Below, in pieces: positions 52,152 to 61,497 of a stretch of DNA of 64,000 bases; the stretch's first letter is position 1; the number at the start of each line of letters is the position of its first letter. The translations under genes and the position numbers were made by a program. Location of the stretch: NCBI GenBank assembly GCA_027486555.1, contig JAIXOX010000041.1, positions 1 through 64,000 of the forward strand, written 5' to 3'. The notes below the pieces were generated by a model. The model was given only the letters and a program-made list of their open reading frames with translations, searched no databases and was not told the origin of the DNA. Origin of the DNA: Comamonadaceae bacterium. Its GTDB lineage: Bacteria > Pseudomonadota > Gammaproteobacteria > Burkholderiales > Burkholderiaceae_C.

Positions 52152-52236
52152 AAAATTTGAATGTCCTCTCTTTAAATGAGAACTTCACATTTCATAATAC
52201 AAAGGAGTTATTTTTTCTTTTTTTCAAAGGCGACGC

Positions 52237-52482
52237 ATGATCAAGATCACCACCACCCTATTGGCCAGCCTGCTGGCAGCAACCGCCATGGCCCAGACGG
52301 CTGCACCGGCTCAGGCTCCCTCACCTGCGCCAGCTGCTACCCCGGCCGTGACTGCCAACCCAGCTTTGGCCCCTGCACCCGCCCCGGCTGCCAACCCCAA
52401 AGCCGAAGTACCAGCCAAGAAAAAAGCGGCCAAAAAGACCTCCAAGAAAACCAAGAAGTCCAAAAAGAAGAGCAAGGCCTGA
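52237..52482 (+). CDS. small exported Ala/Pro/Lys-rich protein
   Basis: An 81-residue protein with a likely signal peptide (MIKITTTLLASLLAATAMAQ). A Pro/Ala linker follows, then a strongly basic tail of Lys/Ala (PAKKKAAKKTSKKTKK). It is low-complexity and has no recognised domain. A periplasmic protein that binds acidic polymers is possible. Codon use resembles its neighbours. Confidence 0.65.
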   Translation: MIKITTTLLASLLAATAMAQTAAPAQAPSPAPAATPAVTANPALAPAPAPAANPKAEVPAKKKAAKKTSKKTKKSKKKSKA

Positions 52483-52536
52483 GCCCATAGCAGCCAAGCA
52501 CAGCCATCAGGCCTGACCGAGGTCAGTTCCCCAAGC

Positions 52537-52558
52537 AAGGCCACCGCAAGGTGGCCTT
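52537..52558. terminator. hairpin between the convergent exported protein and acyl-CoA synthetase genes
   Basis: AAGGCCACC (52537-52545) and GGTGGCCTT (52550-52558) form a perfect 9-bp stem with a 4-nt loop between two convergent genes. Confidence 0.65.
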
Positions 52559-52610
52559 GGTCATTCGATCCGCAGAAAAAGGACTGCCCAAATGCTGGCC
52601 CAGGAGCCCG

Positions 52611-54269
52611 TCAAATGTCAATGGCTTGCACTGACCCGGCCTGCTTGCGCAACTCGAATTTCTGAATCTTGCCGGTGCTGGTCTTGGGCAATTCGCCAAA
52701 CACCACCGCACGCGGCACCTTGAAACCCGCCAAGTGCTGCTTGCAGTGCGCCAGGATCTGCTCGGCCGTGACCTGCGCGTCGGCCTTCAGTTCCACAAAG
52801 GCACAGGGCGTCTCGCCCCAGCGCGCATCGGGCTTGGCCACCACGGCCGCCGCCAGCACAGCAGGGTGGCGGTACAGCACGTCTTCCACCTCGATCGATG
52901 AGATGTTCTCGCCGCCGGAGATGATGATGTCCTTGCTGCGGTCCTTGATCTTGAAATAGCCATCGGGGTATTGCACCGCCAAATCGCCGCTGTGGAACCA
53001 ACCGCCTGCGAAGGCCTCTTGCGTGGCCTTGGGGTTCTTGAGATACCCCTTCATGGTGATGTTGCCCTTGAACATGATCTCGCCCATGGTTTCGCCGTCT
53101 AGCGGCACGGGCTGCATGGTTTCGGGGTTGAACACACGCACGTCGCGCTGCAGGTGGTAGCGCACGCCCTGGCGGGCGTTCAGCCGGGCGCGATCGCCAA
53201 TGTCGAGCGTATCCCACTCGGGGTGCTTGGGGCACACGGTAGCGGGGCCATACACCTCGGTCAGGCCATACACATGGGTCAAATCAAAGCCCATTTGCTC
53301 CATGCCTTCGATCATCGAGGCGGGTGGCGCAGCGCCGGCCACCATGGCCTTGATGCCTGCGGGCACGCCCACCTTCATGGCCGCCGGGGCGTTGACCAAC
53401 AGGCCGTGCACGATGGGCGCGCCGCAGTAATGCGTGACACCCTGGTCGCGCATGGCGTCGAACATGGCCTGCGCATCGACCTTGCGCAAACACACGTTCA
53501 CGCCCGCACGCGCCGCCACTGTCCACGGGAAGCACCAGCCGTTGCAATGGAACATGGGCAGCGTCCACAAATAGGCCGCGTGCTTGGGCATGTCCCATTC
53601 CAGAATGTTGGAGATCGCATTGGTGGCTGCGCCCCGGTGGTGGTAAACCACGCCCTTGGGGTTGCCGGTGGTGCCGCTGGTGTAGTTCAGGGCAATCGCA
53701 TCCCACTCATCGCCCGGCAGGCTCCAGGCAAAGTCGGCGTCGCCGCGGGCCACAAAGGCGTCATAAGTCAGCGCGCCCAGCTTGTCGGTTGGGCCGGTGT
53801 ACAGCGCGTCCTCCACATCAATCACCAGCAAAGGCCGTGTGGACTGGCGCAGCGCCAGCGCTTTTTTCATCACCCCAGCAAACCCCGGGTCCACGATCAC
53901 CGCCTTGGCTTCGCCGTGGTCCAGCATGAAGGCCACAGTCTCCGGGTCAAGTCGGGTGTTCAGGGCATTGAGCACAGCGCCCGCCATGGGAATGCCAAAG
54001 TGCGCCTCGACCATGGGCGGGGTGTTGGGCAACATCACGGCCACCGTGTCGTTCTTGCCAATGCCCGCCTGCGCCAGCGCACTGGCCAGCTGGCGGGTAC
54101 GGCGGTAGGTGCTGGCCCAGTCCTGGCGCAAATCGCCGTGCACGATGGCCAAACGGGTCGGGTAGACCTCGGCCGTGCGCTCTATGAAGCTCAGCGGCGA
54201 CATCGGCGCGTGGTTGGCTGGGGTTTGGGGCAAGTCCTGGTCGAAGATGCTCACTGGCGTATCGGTCAT
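52611..54269 (-). CDS. acyl-CoA synthetase (AMP-dependent ligase)
   Basis: An adenylating enzyme of 552 residues in the ANL superfamily. It has the P-loop YTSGTTGNPKGVVYHHRGA, the A5-type motif VYGLTEVYGPATVCP, the hinge YFKIKDRSKDIIISGGENISSIEVED and the catalytic lysine in STGKIQKFELR. It activates a fatty or other carboxylic acid to the CoA thioester. The style is that of medium-chain or AcsA-like ligases (FadD/AlkK group); exact chain length is unknown. Confidence 0.92.
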   Translation of the reverse strand: MTDTPVSIFDQDLPQTPANHAPMSPLSFIERTAEVYPTRLAIVHGDLRQDWASTYRRTRQLASALAQAGIGKNDTVAVMLPNTPPMVEAHFGIPMAGAVLNALNTRLDPETVAFMLDHGEAKAVIVDPGFAGVMKKALALRQSTRPLLVIDVEDALYTGPTDKLGALTYDAFVARGDADFAWSLPGDEWDAIALNYTSGTTGNPKGVVYHHRGAATNAISNILEWDMPKHAAYLWTLPMFHCNGWCFPWTVAARAGVNVCLRKVDAQAMFDAMRDQGVTHYCGAPIVHGLLVNAPAAMKVGVPAGIKAMVAGAAPPASMIEGMEQMGFDLTHVYGLTEVYGPATVCPKHPEWDTLDIGDRARLNARQGVRYHLQRDVRVFNPETMQPVPLDGETMGEIMFKGNITMKGYLKNPKATQEAFAGGWFHSGDLAVQYPDGYFKIKDRSKDIIISGGENISSIEVEDVLYRHPAVLAAAVVAKPDARWGETPCAFVELKADAQVTAEQILAHCKQHLAGFKVPRAVVFGELPKTSTGKIQKFELRKQAGSVQAIDI

Positions 54270-54398
54270 GAAGGAGGTCCTGTTTCGGCTGACGGTTGGA
54301 TGTTGACGAGTTTGCCTGACCCAGGGCTGAAATCCATGCTGGTTTGCCCCGAAAACCGCACGGAATGAACCGCCCTTATCGGCGAAAATAGGCCTCTT

Positions 54399-56495
54399 AT
54401 GGCCATCCCCCAGTCATTCATCCAGGAGTTGCTGTCCCGCGTCGACGTGGTCGACATCGTGGGCAAGTACGTGCAGCTCAAGAAAGGCGGCGCCAACTTC
54501 ATGGGCCTGTGCCCTTTTCATGGCGAAAAATCCCCCAGCTTCAGCGTCAGCCCCACCAAGCAGTTTTTCCACTGCTTTGGCTGCGGCAAAAACGGCAATG
54601 CCATCGGCTTCCTGATGGAGCACGCGGGCATGACCTTCATCGAGGCGGTGAAAGACCTGGCCCAACAAACCGGCATGGTGGTGCCCGAAGAACAGCAGTC
54701 GCCCGAAGACCGCGCCAAAGCCGCAGCCGCCAAGGCCAAGCAAGACAGCCTGAGCGATGTGCTAGAAAAGGCGGGCGAAGCTTACCGCGACCAGCTCAAG
54801 ATCACGCCGCACGCCATCGATTACCTCAAGGGCCGGGGCCTGTCGGGCCAGATTGCCAAGCGTTTTGGCTTGGGCTACGCACCCGAAGGCTGGCGCTCGC
54901 TGGCCAGCATCTTCCCCAAATACGACGACCCACTCTTGGCCGAATCGGGCTTGGTGATCGTCAACGAAGAAGACGACAAGCGCTACGACCGTTTTCGCGA
55001 CCGCATCATGTTCCCGATCCGCAACATCAAGGGCGAGTGCATCGGCTTTGGCGGTCGGGTGATTGGCAGCGGCACACCCAAATACCTCAACTCACCCGAA
55101 ACCCCGGTCTTCCACAAAGGTCGCGAGCTGTATGGCCTGTACGAAGCCCGTGAAGCCTTGCACAGCGCGGGCTACGTGCTGGTGACCGAAGGCTACATGG
55201 ACGTGGTGGCCTTGGCGCAACTCGGCTTTGCCAACGCAGTAGCTACCTTGGGCACGGCCTGTACGCCCGACCATGTGCAAAAGCTGTTCCGTTTCACCGA
55301 CGCGGTGGTGTTCAGCTTTGACGGCGACGGCGCAGGCCGTCGCGCCGCCCGCAAGGCCCTCGACGGTGCCCTGCCCTACGCCACCGATGTGCGCAGCATC
55401 AAGTTCTTGTTTTTGCCTGCCGAGCACGACCCGGACAGCTATGTGCGCGAGTTCGGGCAAGACGCTTTTGCCGAGCAGATCAAGCAAGCCATGCCGTTGT
55501 CGCGCTTTTTGATCGACGCGGCCTGCGTCGACTGCGACTTACAAACCGCCGAAGGCCGCGCGCGTCTGTCCAGCCAAGCGCGCCCGCTGTGGCAGCTGCT
55601 GCCCGACGGCGCGCTCAAGCAGCAACTGCTGTCTGAGCTGGCGCAACTGATCCAGCTGGAAACTTCAGGTCTTGAAAAACTGTGGGCTCAGCAAGCGGCC
55701 AGTGAGCAGCGCTTTGCGCCTCGAAGCCAAGTGCCTGCAACGGCTCTTTCCATGCAGTCCGCCAACGCCGCATTCAACCAAGCAGCCAACTCAGGCGCTG
55801 AGGGGCAACACGCGTTAGAGCCGAGCTACGGCGAGCCGCCTGCCTGGATGGGCGATAGCAGTTATCACAACGGATCGGGCGCAAGCGCCTATGGCGGGGC
55901 TTACAACAACGCGGGAAACAAGGGGCAACGCAAAAACCCCAACTGGACGCCCAACAGCAAATTGGGCAACGGCCGGTACAAGCGCGACCCAGCCCCTGTC
56001 TACACGGGCCCGCGCACCGTGCCCGCCAGCCGCGCCGACCACGCTGCCCGCCTGCTGCTGGGCAATATGGCGCTGTGGGAAACCTTGGCGGGCGAAGACC
56101 ATGCCCTGCTGTGCGCCCTGGCAGCGCCGCACGGCGCATTGTTCGCTTGGCTGGAATCGGTGTTCCACGAACAAGGCGCTTTGGGCTGGTCGGCTTTACA
56201 AACAGAGATGCAAGGGCAAGCCTTTGCCGAAGACGCGGTGCGCTGGATGGCCCAAGAAAATCTGGGCGTCACGCCTGGCAGCGAAGACGCCACCCCACCC
56301 GACCCCCTAGAAGCACGCCAAGAGCTGCGGCGTTTGCTCAACCTGCTGCTCATTGACCGCCTCAAGCAACTCGAAACCGAAGCCTTGGCACAAGCCAGTA
56401 CCGGCCAAGACCCAGAGGCCCAACAACGCTGGCGAAGCCTGCACGAACGTCGCAAAGCGCTCATGGCCTCCTCGGTAGTGGCCAGCGAATCCTGA
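54399..56495 (+). CDS. dnaG: DNA primase
   Basis: Makes RNA primers for replication; 698 residues. The CHC2 zinc finger (C38, H41, C59, C62 in CPFHGEKSPSF and CFGCG) is followed by the TOPRIM core (EGYMDVVALAQLG, FSFDGDGAGRRAARKAL). The C-terminal part is helical, with a Gly/Asn-rich linker (about 465-545) before a DnaB-binding domain. rpsU and rpoD, usual neighbours of dnaG, are not adjacent. Confidence 0.97.
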   Translation: MAIPQSFIQELLSRVDVVDIVGKYVQLKKGGANFMGLCPFHGEKSPSFSVSPTKQFFHCFGCGKNGNAIGFLMEHAGMTFIEAVKDLAQQTGMVVPEEQQSPEDRAKAAAAKAKQDSLSDVLEKAGEAYRDQLKITPHAIDYLKGRGLSGQIAKRFGLGYAPEGWRSLASIFPKYDDPLLAESGLVIVNEEDDKRYDRFRDRIMFPIRNIKGECIGFGGRVIGSGTPKYLNSPETPVFHKGRELYGLYEAREALHSAGYVLVTEGYMDVVALAQLGFANAVATLGTACTPDHVQKLFRFTDAVVFSFDGDGAGRRAARKALDGALPYATDVRSIKFLFLPAEHDPDSYVREFGQDAFAEQIKQAMPLSRFLIDAACVDCDLQTAEGRARLSSQARPLWQLLPDGALKQQLLSELAQLIQLETSGLEKLWAQQAASEQRFAPRSQVPATALSMQSANAAFNQAANSGAEGQHALEPSYGEPPAWMGDSSYHNGSGASAYGGAYNNAGNKGQRKNPNWTPNSKLGNGRYKRDPAPVYTGPRTVPASRADHAARLLLGNMALWETLAGEDHALLCALAAPHGALFAWLESVFHEQGALGWSALQTEMQGQAFAEDAVRWMAQENLGVTPGSEDATPPDPLEARQELRRLLNLLLIDRLKQLETEALAQASTGQDPEAQQRWRSLHERRKALMASSVVASES

Positions 56496-56517
56496 ACCCT
56501 CAGGGGGTTGGTTTAAG

Positions 56518-56555
56518 GACGCATCGCGACAAGGGCGTCGCTCTCACAGGAAAGA
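56518..56555. repeat. partial REP-like element (copy 4)
   Basis: CGCATCGCGACAAGGGCGTC then GCTCTCACAGG resembles the right half of the repeat unit at 1-330 (GCGACGAGGGCGTCGCTCCTACAGGG), same orientation. It lies between convergent dnaG and cysE. Confidence 0.6.
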
Positions 56556-56562
56556 CCCTTGG

Positions 56563-57330
56563 TTATTTGTCCAGCAAGCGGTTGAGCTTTTCGGCCTCGA
56601 AGCTTTCGCTCTTGGCCGCATCGCCCGGCATGGGCATTTGCTGTTGGGCACACAACTGCTCCAGCGCTTTCCAGATCATCGCGATCTGGTGCTCTTGTCC
56701 GGCTGCGTTGTCGATCAAGCCACGCAGAGCTTGGCTCACCGGGTCGTCGTCTTGCGTGATGCCATAGGCGTTGAACTTGCGCTCGGTGCCCGACACATCG
56801 GCACTCTCACCCGATTTGGACTGGATGATGCGCGCCGGAATGCCCACCGCTGTGGCCCCGGCGGGCACCGGCTTGATGACCACCGCGTTGCTGCCGATCT
56901 TGGCCCCATCACCCACCTCGAAGCCGCCGAGCACCTTGGCCCCAGCGCTCACCACGACATCTTTGCCCAATGTGGGGTGGCGTTTGGCCCCTTTGTACAG
57001 CGATGTGCCGCCCAAAGTCACGCCTTGGTAAATCGTGCAACCATCGCCAATCTCAGCAGTCTCGCCCACCACCACGCCCATGGCGTGGTCAAAAAAGACA
57101 CGTTCACCGATCTTGGCACCCGGATGGATCTCGATGCCCGTCAAGCCGCGCGCCAAATGAGAGATGAAGCGCCCCAGCCACTTGAAGCCGTGGTTCCAGC
57201 ACCAATGCGCACGGCGGTGCAGCACCAAAGCGTGCAGACCCGGGTAACAGGTCAGCACCTCCCAAGAGGTGCGGGCGGCGGGGTCCCGGTCAAGGATGCA
57301 TTGGATGTCGGAGCGGATGCGAGAAAACAT
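56563..57330 (-). CDS. cysE: serine O-acetyltransferase
   Basis: A 255-residue left-handed beta-helix acetyltransferase that makes O-acetylserine, the cysteine precursor. Hexapeptide repeats are clear ([60 protein letters not shown]). The N-terminal helical part is short (about 55 residues), as in Burkholderiales CysE. Confidence 0.95.
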   Translation of the reverse strand: MFSRIRSDIQCILDRDPAARTSWEVLTCYPGLHALVLHRRAHWCWNHGFKWLGRFISHLARGLTGIEIHPGAKIGERVFFDHAMGVVVGETAEIGDGCTIYQGVTLGGTSLYKGAKRHPTLGKDVVVSAGAKVLGGFEVGDGAKIGSNAVVIKPVPAGATAVGIPARIIQSKSGESADVSGTERKFNAYGITQDDDPVSQALRGLIDNAAGQEHQIAMIWKALEQLCAQQQMPMPGDAAKSESFEAEKLNRLLDK

Positions 57331-57340
57331 AGTACTGAGT

Positions 57341-58084
57341 CTATCGCTTGGTTGGGCTTTTGGATTCAGCGGTTTGGATCATGGCCTTGGCCACCCCGCG
57401 CAAGATGTGAATTTCTTCCGGGCTGAGGTCAGCGCGGTTGAACAGTTGCGTCAAACGCGGCATGAGTTTTTTGGGTGCCGCCAGGTCGAGAAAGCCAATG
57501 TTGGTGAGCGCCTGCTCCCAATGGGTCAGCATGCCGGCCACTTGCTGGGCATCGGCCTTGCCCGATGGGGCCACAGCGTTCTGCACCGGAAAGCCGCCCA
57601 AAGCCACGCGCCAGTCATAGGCCAAGACCTGAATGGCCGAGCCCAAATTGAGTGAGCCAAACTGCGGATTGGTCGGGATCGACAACGCCACATGGCAACG
57701 GTAAACATCTTCGTTTTTCATGCCAAAGCGCTCGCTACCAAACAAAAACGCCACGCTTTGGCTGGACGCACCGGGTTTTGTCAGCTCGGCGAAGTGCTCA
57801 CGAGGCGAACGGGTGGGTGGGCCGAAATCACGCGGCGTCATGGCGGTGGCGCACAAATGGGTCACGCCCTCCAAGGCTTCATCCAGCGTGTCGACCACGC
57901 GCGCCTTGGCCAGCACATCGTTGGCTCCGCTGGCACGCTGAATGGTTTCTTCTTTGCGCAGCACATTGGGCCAGCGCGGGGCCACCAGCACCAAATCGTC
58001 AAAGCCCATGACTTTCAGGGCACGGGCGGCAGCGCCCACATTGCCCGCATGGCTGGTTTCTATCAAGATGAATCGCGTTTGCAT
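57341..58084 (-). CDS. trmJ: TrmJ-type tRNA methyltransferase (SpoU family)
   Basis: A 247-residue SPOUT methyltransferase that 2'-O-methylates C/U32 of tRNAs in known TrmJ proteins. Motifs [42 protein letters not shown] and [23 protein letters not shown] are diagnostic. ATG 58084 is chosen over the upstream ATG. cysE follows 11 bp downstream on the same strand. Confidence 0.93.
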   Translation of the reverse strand: MQTRFILIETSHAGNVGAAARALKVMGFDDLVLVAPRWPNVLRKEETIQRASGANDVLAKARVVDTLDEALEGVTHLCATAMTPRDFGPPTRSPREHFAELTKPGASSQSVAFLFGSERFGMKNEDVYRCHVALSIPTNPQFGSLNLGSAIQVLAYDWRVALGGFPVQNAVAPSGKADAQQVAGMLTHWEQALTNIGFLDLAAPKKLMPRLTQLFNRADLSPEEIHILRGVAKAMIQTAESKSPTKR

Positions 58085-58182
58085 GCCCCAATTGTCCACG
58101 CTCCCATACGCTGAGCCCAGTGCTAACCGAGAAGCTTCGTTTTGCTAAACTGAGCCGGTCCAACAGACTTGCAGGAAAACCC

Positions 58183-58413
58183 ATGAAATTTGACCACCTG
58201 AAAGACTTGCCCAAAGCGGAAAGCTTGCTGGCCATGGAAATTTTGTGGCAGTCCTTGTCTCAAAACCCCACCGAAGACCTGATTCCACCATGGCACCAAC
58301 AGGTGCTTGCCGCACGGCTGGAACGCCTGAAGTCAGGCCAGGAAAACTGTCTGCCTTGGGATCAAGCCAAAGAGCGCCTGCGCACCCTGACCCGCCAAAC
58401 CCCAAGCCACTGA
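58183..58413 (+). CDS. antitoxin, addiction-module component (CHP02574-like)
   Basis: A 76-residue protein (MKFDHLKDLPKAESLLAMEI, with a C-terminal PWDQAKERLRTL). The LxxAExLW-like helix and PWxxxKxxL end resemble the TIGR02574 antitoxins of ParE/RelE pairs. AGGA precedes ATG 58183. The toxin starts 12 bp later. Confidence 0.75.
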   Translation: MKFDHLKDLPKAESLLAMEILWQSLSQNPTEDLIPPWHQQVLAARLERLKSGQENCLPWDQAKERLRTLTRQTPSH

Positions 58414-58425
58414 GCCAGGCAAGCC

Positions 58426-58737
58426 ATGAATGGCTGCGAGTCCATTGAGATCACTCAAGGGGCACAAGACGACTTGTTGGCGGCTTACTGGTTTTACGAA
58501 CACCAGCAAGCGGGCATCGGCGCTTATTTTTTAAACAGTTTGTACGCCGACATTGATGCCTTGCAAATCAGCGCTGGTGTTCATGTCAAATTGCAACCCA
58601 GTGGCACGTTTCGAAGCTTAGGAAGCCGCTTTCCCTTTGCCATTTACTATTTGCTCGAAGGCAAACAAGCCACTGTAATGGCCGTGCTGGACACCCGCCG
58701 TTCCCCGGAGTGGCTGCGTGAACGCCAAAGCTTATGA
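58426..58737 (+). CDS. ParE/RelE-type toxin
   Basis: A 103-residue RelE-superfamily protein: ITQGAQDDLLAAYWFYEHQQAGIGAYFLNSL, then FPFAIYYLLEGKQATVMAVLDTRRSPEWLRER. The C-terminal V-x-AVLxTRRxPExxxxR is typical of ParE toxins of the TIGR02574-linked class. It probably forms a pair with the upstream antitoxin. Confidence 0.82.
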   Translation: MNGCESIEITQGAQDDLLAAYWFYEHQQAGIGAYFLNSLYADIDALQISAGVHVKLQPSGTFRSLGSRFPFAIYYLLEGKQATVMAVLDTRRSPEWLRERQSL

Positions 58738-58830
58738 CGCGCCAGCGACGGTTTGCTCACCTTTTCATGAGAAAATGCTCCCTTCGCCGCCGCGATTGTG
58801 CGTGGGCCAGTTCAGTTCTTCACACAATTC

Positions 58831-59805
58831 ATGTCGTCCAATCTCCACCCCATGCTCAACGTGGCCATCAAGGCTGCGCGCGCCGCTGGCGCCATCATCA
58901 ACCGTGCTGCGCTCGACGTTGAAGCGGTTCGCATCTCGCAAAAGCAAGTCAATGACTTTGTGACCGAAGTCGACCACGCCAGCGAAAAAATCATCATCGA
59001 GACCCTGCTAACCGCCTACCCTGACCACGGCATCCTGGCCGAAGAGTCCGGCCGCGAATTCGGTAACCCGCTCGCTGACCACATCTGGATCATCGACCCC
59101 CTGGACGGCACGACCAACTTCATCCACGGCTTTCCTGTTTACTGCGTGAGCATTGCCCTGCAAGTGCGCGGCAAGATCGAGCAAGCCGTGATTTACGACC
59201 CCACCCGCAACGACCTGTTCACCGCCACCAAAGGCCGTGGCGCGTTCATGAACGACCGCCGCCTGCGCGTGAGCAAACGCATCCGGATGGAAGAGTGCAT
59301 CATTTCCACGGGCTTTCCTTTCCGCAAGGGGGACAACTTCAACCAGTACCTGCGCATGATGGGAGACGTGATGCAACGCACCGCCGGGCTGCGCCGCCCG
59401 GGCGCTGCGGCCCTGGACCTGGCCTACGTGGCTGCAGGCTTCACCGATGGTTTCTTTGAAACCGGCCTGTCCCCTTGGGACGTGGCTGCGGGCTCGCTCT
59501 TGGTCACCGAAGCCGGTGGCCTGATTGGCAACTTCACGGGCGAGTCCGACTTTTTGGAACAAAAAGAATGCCTGGCCGGTGCGCCCCGAATTTACGGCCA
59601 ACTGGTCAGCATCTTGGGCAAGTACAGCAAATTTGCCAGCGCGGGTGACAAGGCCAACGTGCGCAGCGCTGTGGACGTTCTGAGCCGCGAACGCACGGGT
59701 GACTTGCACAACCCGGACGCCGAAACCACAGAAAGTGCGGCCAACAGCGCCACCGTTGAAGGCACCCAAGCGAGCAGCAACGAACGCAAAGACGCGCCGT
59801 TTTAA
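58831..59805 (+). CDS. suhB: inositol-1-monophosphatase family protein
   Basis: A 324-residue phosphatase. Metal-binding motifs [27 protein letters not shown] and [19 protein letters not shown] are all present. In proteobacteria SuhB also aids rRNA transcription antitermination. The C-terminus is extended by about 50 low-complexity residues rich in Ser, Thr, Ala and Glu. ATG 58831 matches the usual N-terminus. Confidence 0.95.
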   Translation: MSSNLHPMLNVAIKAARAAGAIINRAALDVEAVRISQKQVNDFVTEVDHASEKIIIETLLTAYPDHGILAEESGREFGNPLADHIWIIDPLDGTTNFIHGFPVYCVSIALQVRGKIEQAVIYDPTRNDLFTATKGRGAFMNDRRLRVSKRIRMEECIISTGFPFRKGDNFNQYLRMMGDVMQRTAGLRRPGAAALDLAYVAAGFTDGFFETGLSPWDVAAGSLLVTEAGGLIGNFTGESDFLEQKECLAGAPRIYGQLVSILGKYSKFASAGDKANVRSAVDVLSRERTGDLHNPDAETTESAANSATVEGTQASSNERKDAPF

Positions 59806-59840
59806 GCACGCGAATGACGCTCTAGCGTGTTCTGCCCGAA

Positions 59841-59868
59841 AAAAAGCACCCAACAGGGTGCTTTTTTT
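59841..59868. terminator. bidirectional rho-independent terminator
   Basis: AAAAAGCACCC (59841-59851) and GGGTGCTTTTT (59856-59866) with a 4-nt loop and a T-run. It ends suhB and, with the A-run on the other side, the convergent CBS-domain gene. Confidence 0.9.
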
Positions 59869-59886
59869 GTGCCTGCAGGCAGCAGA

Positions 59887-61224
59887 TCAGCTGCTTAGCA
59901 ACAGTGTTCCCTCGGACTGGCTCTCTGGTTCAGCGGGCGGCAAGCGCATGGCCAGCACCTTGTCGATGGCCCGGCCGTCCATGTCCACGATCTCCAGCTT
60001 CCAGCCTTCCCACTGCACCGAATCGGCCACCTTGGGCAAGGTGCCGGTCAGCAGCATGATCATGCCACTCAGGGTGTGGTAACGGCCTCGCTCCTCTTCG
60101 GGCACAGTGTCCAGGTTCAGGCGGTCCTTGAGTTCGGGCACCGGAATGTGGCCATCCAGCAACCAGCTGCCATCGTCACGCTGCACCGCCCATGAGGTTT
60201 CGGGATCGCGCGGCTGAAACTCGCCTGTGATCGCTTCAATCAGGTCTTGCAAGGTGATGATGCCCTGCACCTCACCGTACTCGTCGATGACAAACGCCAT
60301 GTGCACATCAGACAATTTGAAGTTGTCGAGCAGCTCCATGCCGGTGATGGTTTCAGGCACGTACAAAGCGCTTTGCAAATTTTGCTCGCGCAGCGCCTGC
60401 AACTGCTGGGGGTCTTTGAGTGCACGGGCCAACCATTGGCGTGCGTTGATCACGCCCAAGATGTTTTCAATGCCGTTTTGCACCACTGGAAAGCGGGCAT
60501 GGTCAGAATCTTCAATCCGCTTGAGGTTCTCTTCAAACGAGTCGTCCACATCCAGGCACACGATGTCGGCACGCGGCACCATGAGCGAGCCAATTTGCCG
60601 GTCATCCAGCCGAAACACATTGCGCACCATGGTGTGCTCGTGAGACTCGATCACACCCGCCGAGGTGCCCTCGACCAGCATGGCGTGGATTTCTTCCTCG
60701 GTCACGGGCGTGCCCTTGGTTTCCTTCACGCCCATCAAACGCAACAAACCCCGGGTTGAAGCCGACAACAAAATGACAAAGGGCTTGGTGGCCAAGGCCA
60801 AAAAGTTGATGGGCCTGGCCACCAGACGGGCAAAGGTCTCGGGGTAAGACTGACCAATGCGCTTGGGCACCAACTCGCCCACCACAATTGAAAAATAAGT
60901 GATGGTCAGCACCACGATGCCGGTGGCAAGGAAGCTGGCATAGGCATCGGCCACACCCAAAGTCACCAGCCACATGGCCATGGGGGCGGCCAAAGCGGCT
61001 TCGCCCACAATACCGTTCAGGACGCCAATGGAGGTGATGCCGATCTGGATGGTGGACAAAAAACGCGTGGGGTCTTCGCCCAATTTGACAGCCGCTGCAG
61101 CGCCGCTGTCGCCCTCATCAATCAGCTTCTGAAGCCGGGCTTTACGGGCCGTGACCAAGGCAATCTCGGACATGGCAAACACCCCGTTCAGGCAGATGAG
61201 GGCAAAAAGTATCGCTATTTCCAT
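59887..61224 (-). CDS. hemolysin-family/CorC-type membrane protein (DUF21-CBS)
   Basis: A 445-residue protein. An N-terminal DUF21 domain with three or four helices (MEIAILFALICLNGVFAMSEIALVTARKARLQ) is followed by two CBS domains (about 215-340: MVPRADIVCLDVDD and YGEVQGIITLQDLIEAITGE). A CorC_HlyC domain at the C-terminus reads LLDGHIPVPELKDRL. Homologues are linked to Mg2+/Co2+ efflux; hemolysis is only the historical name. Confidence 0.9.
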   Translation of the reverse strand: MEIAILFALICLNGVFAMSEIALVTARKARLQKLIDEGDSGAAAAVKLGEDPTRFLSTIQIGITSIGVLNGIVGEAALAAPMAMWLVTLGVADAYASFLATGIVVLTITYFSIVVGELVPKRIGQSYPETFARLVARPINFLALATKPFVILLSASTRGLLRLMGVKETKGTPVTEEEIHAMLVEGTSAGVIESHEHTMVRNVFRLDDRQIGSLMVPRADIVCLDVDDSFEENLKRIEDSDHARFPVVQNGIENILGVINARQWLARALKDPQQLQALREQNLQSALYVPETITGMELLDNFKLSDVHMAFVIDEYGEVQGIITLQDLIEAITGEFQPRDPETSWAVQRDDGSWLLDGHIPVPELKDRLNLDTVPEEERGRYHTLSGMIMLLTGTLPKVADSVQWEGWKLEIVDMDGRAIDKVLAMRLPPAEPESQSEGTLLLSS

Positions 61225-61497
61225 ACAAGGGGCTCGACTGAACCCTGAGAGTTAAACAAATTGCATTGTAAGTAAATGCAATTGAGCCCCCAAAGACCTT
61301 GCCATGCGCTGCCCCACACCCGGTCAAGCAGCAGGGCCAGGGACAGCCAAGCCCGTGGTTTTTCAGACATGGCATGCGCCCAAAACTTTCGCTCATCGGG
61401 TTCAGGTCACTCGTCGCCCCCGCGCCGAATAAAATCAGCGCAGCCCCACCCTTGCCCCCTGCCCCGGTGACCCCTTGCCGAGTCGGCCCAGCCCTTG
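61225..61497. other. mutS upstream region, no gene seen
   Basis: About 270 bp between the divergent DUF21-CBS gene and mutS. It presumably holds both promoters; I could not pick a convincing -10/-35 pair. Frames crossing it show no plausible protein. Confidence 0.5.
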
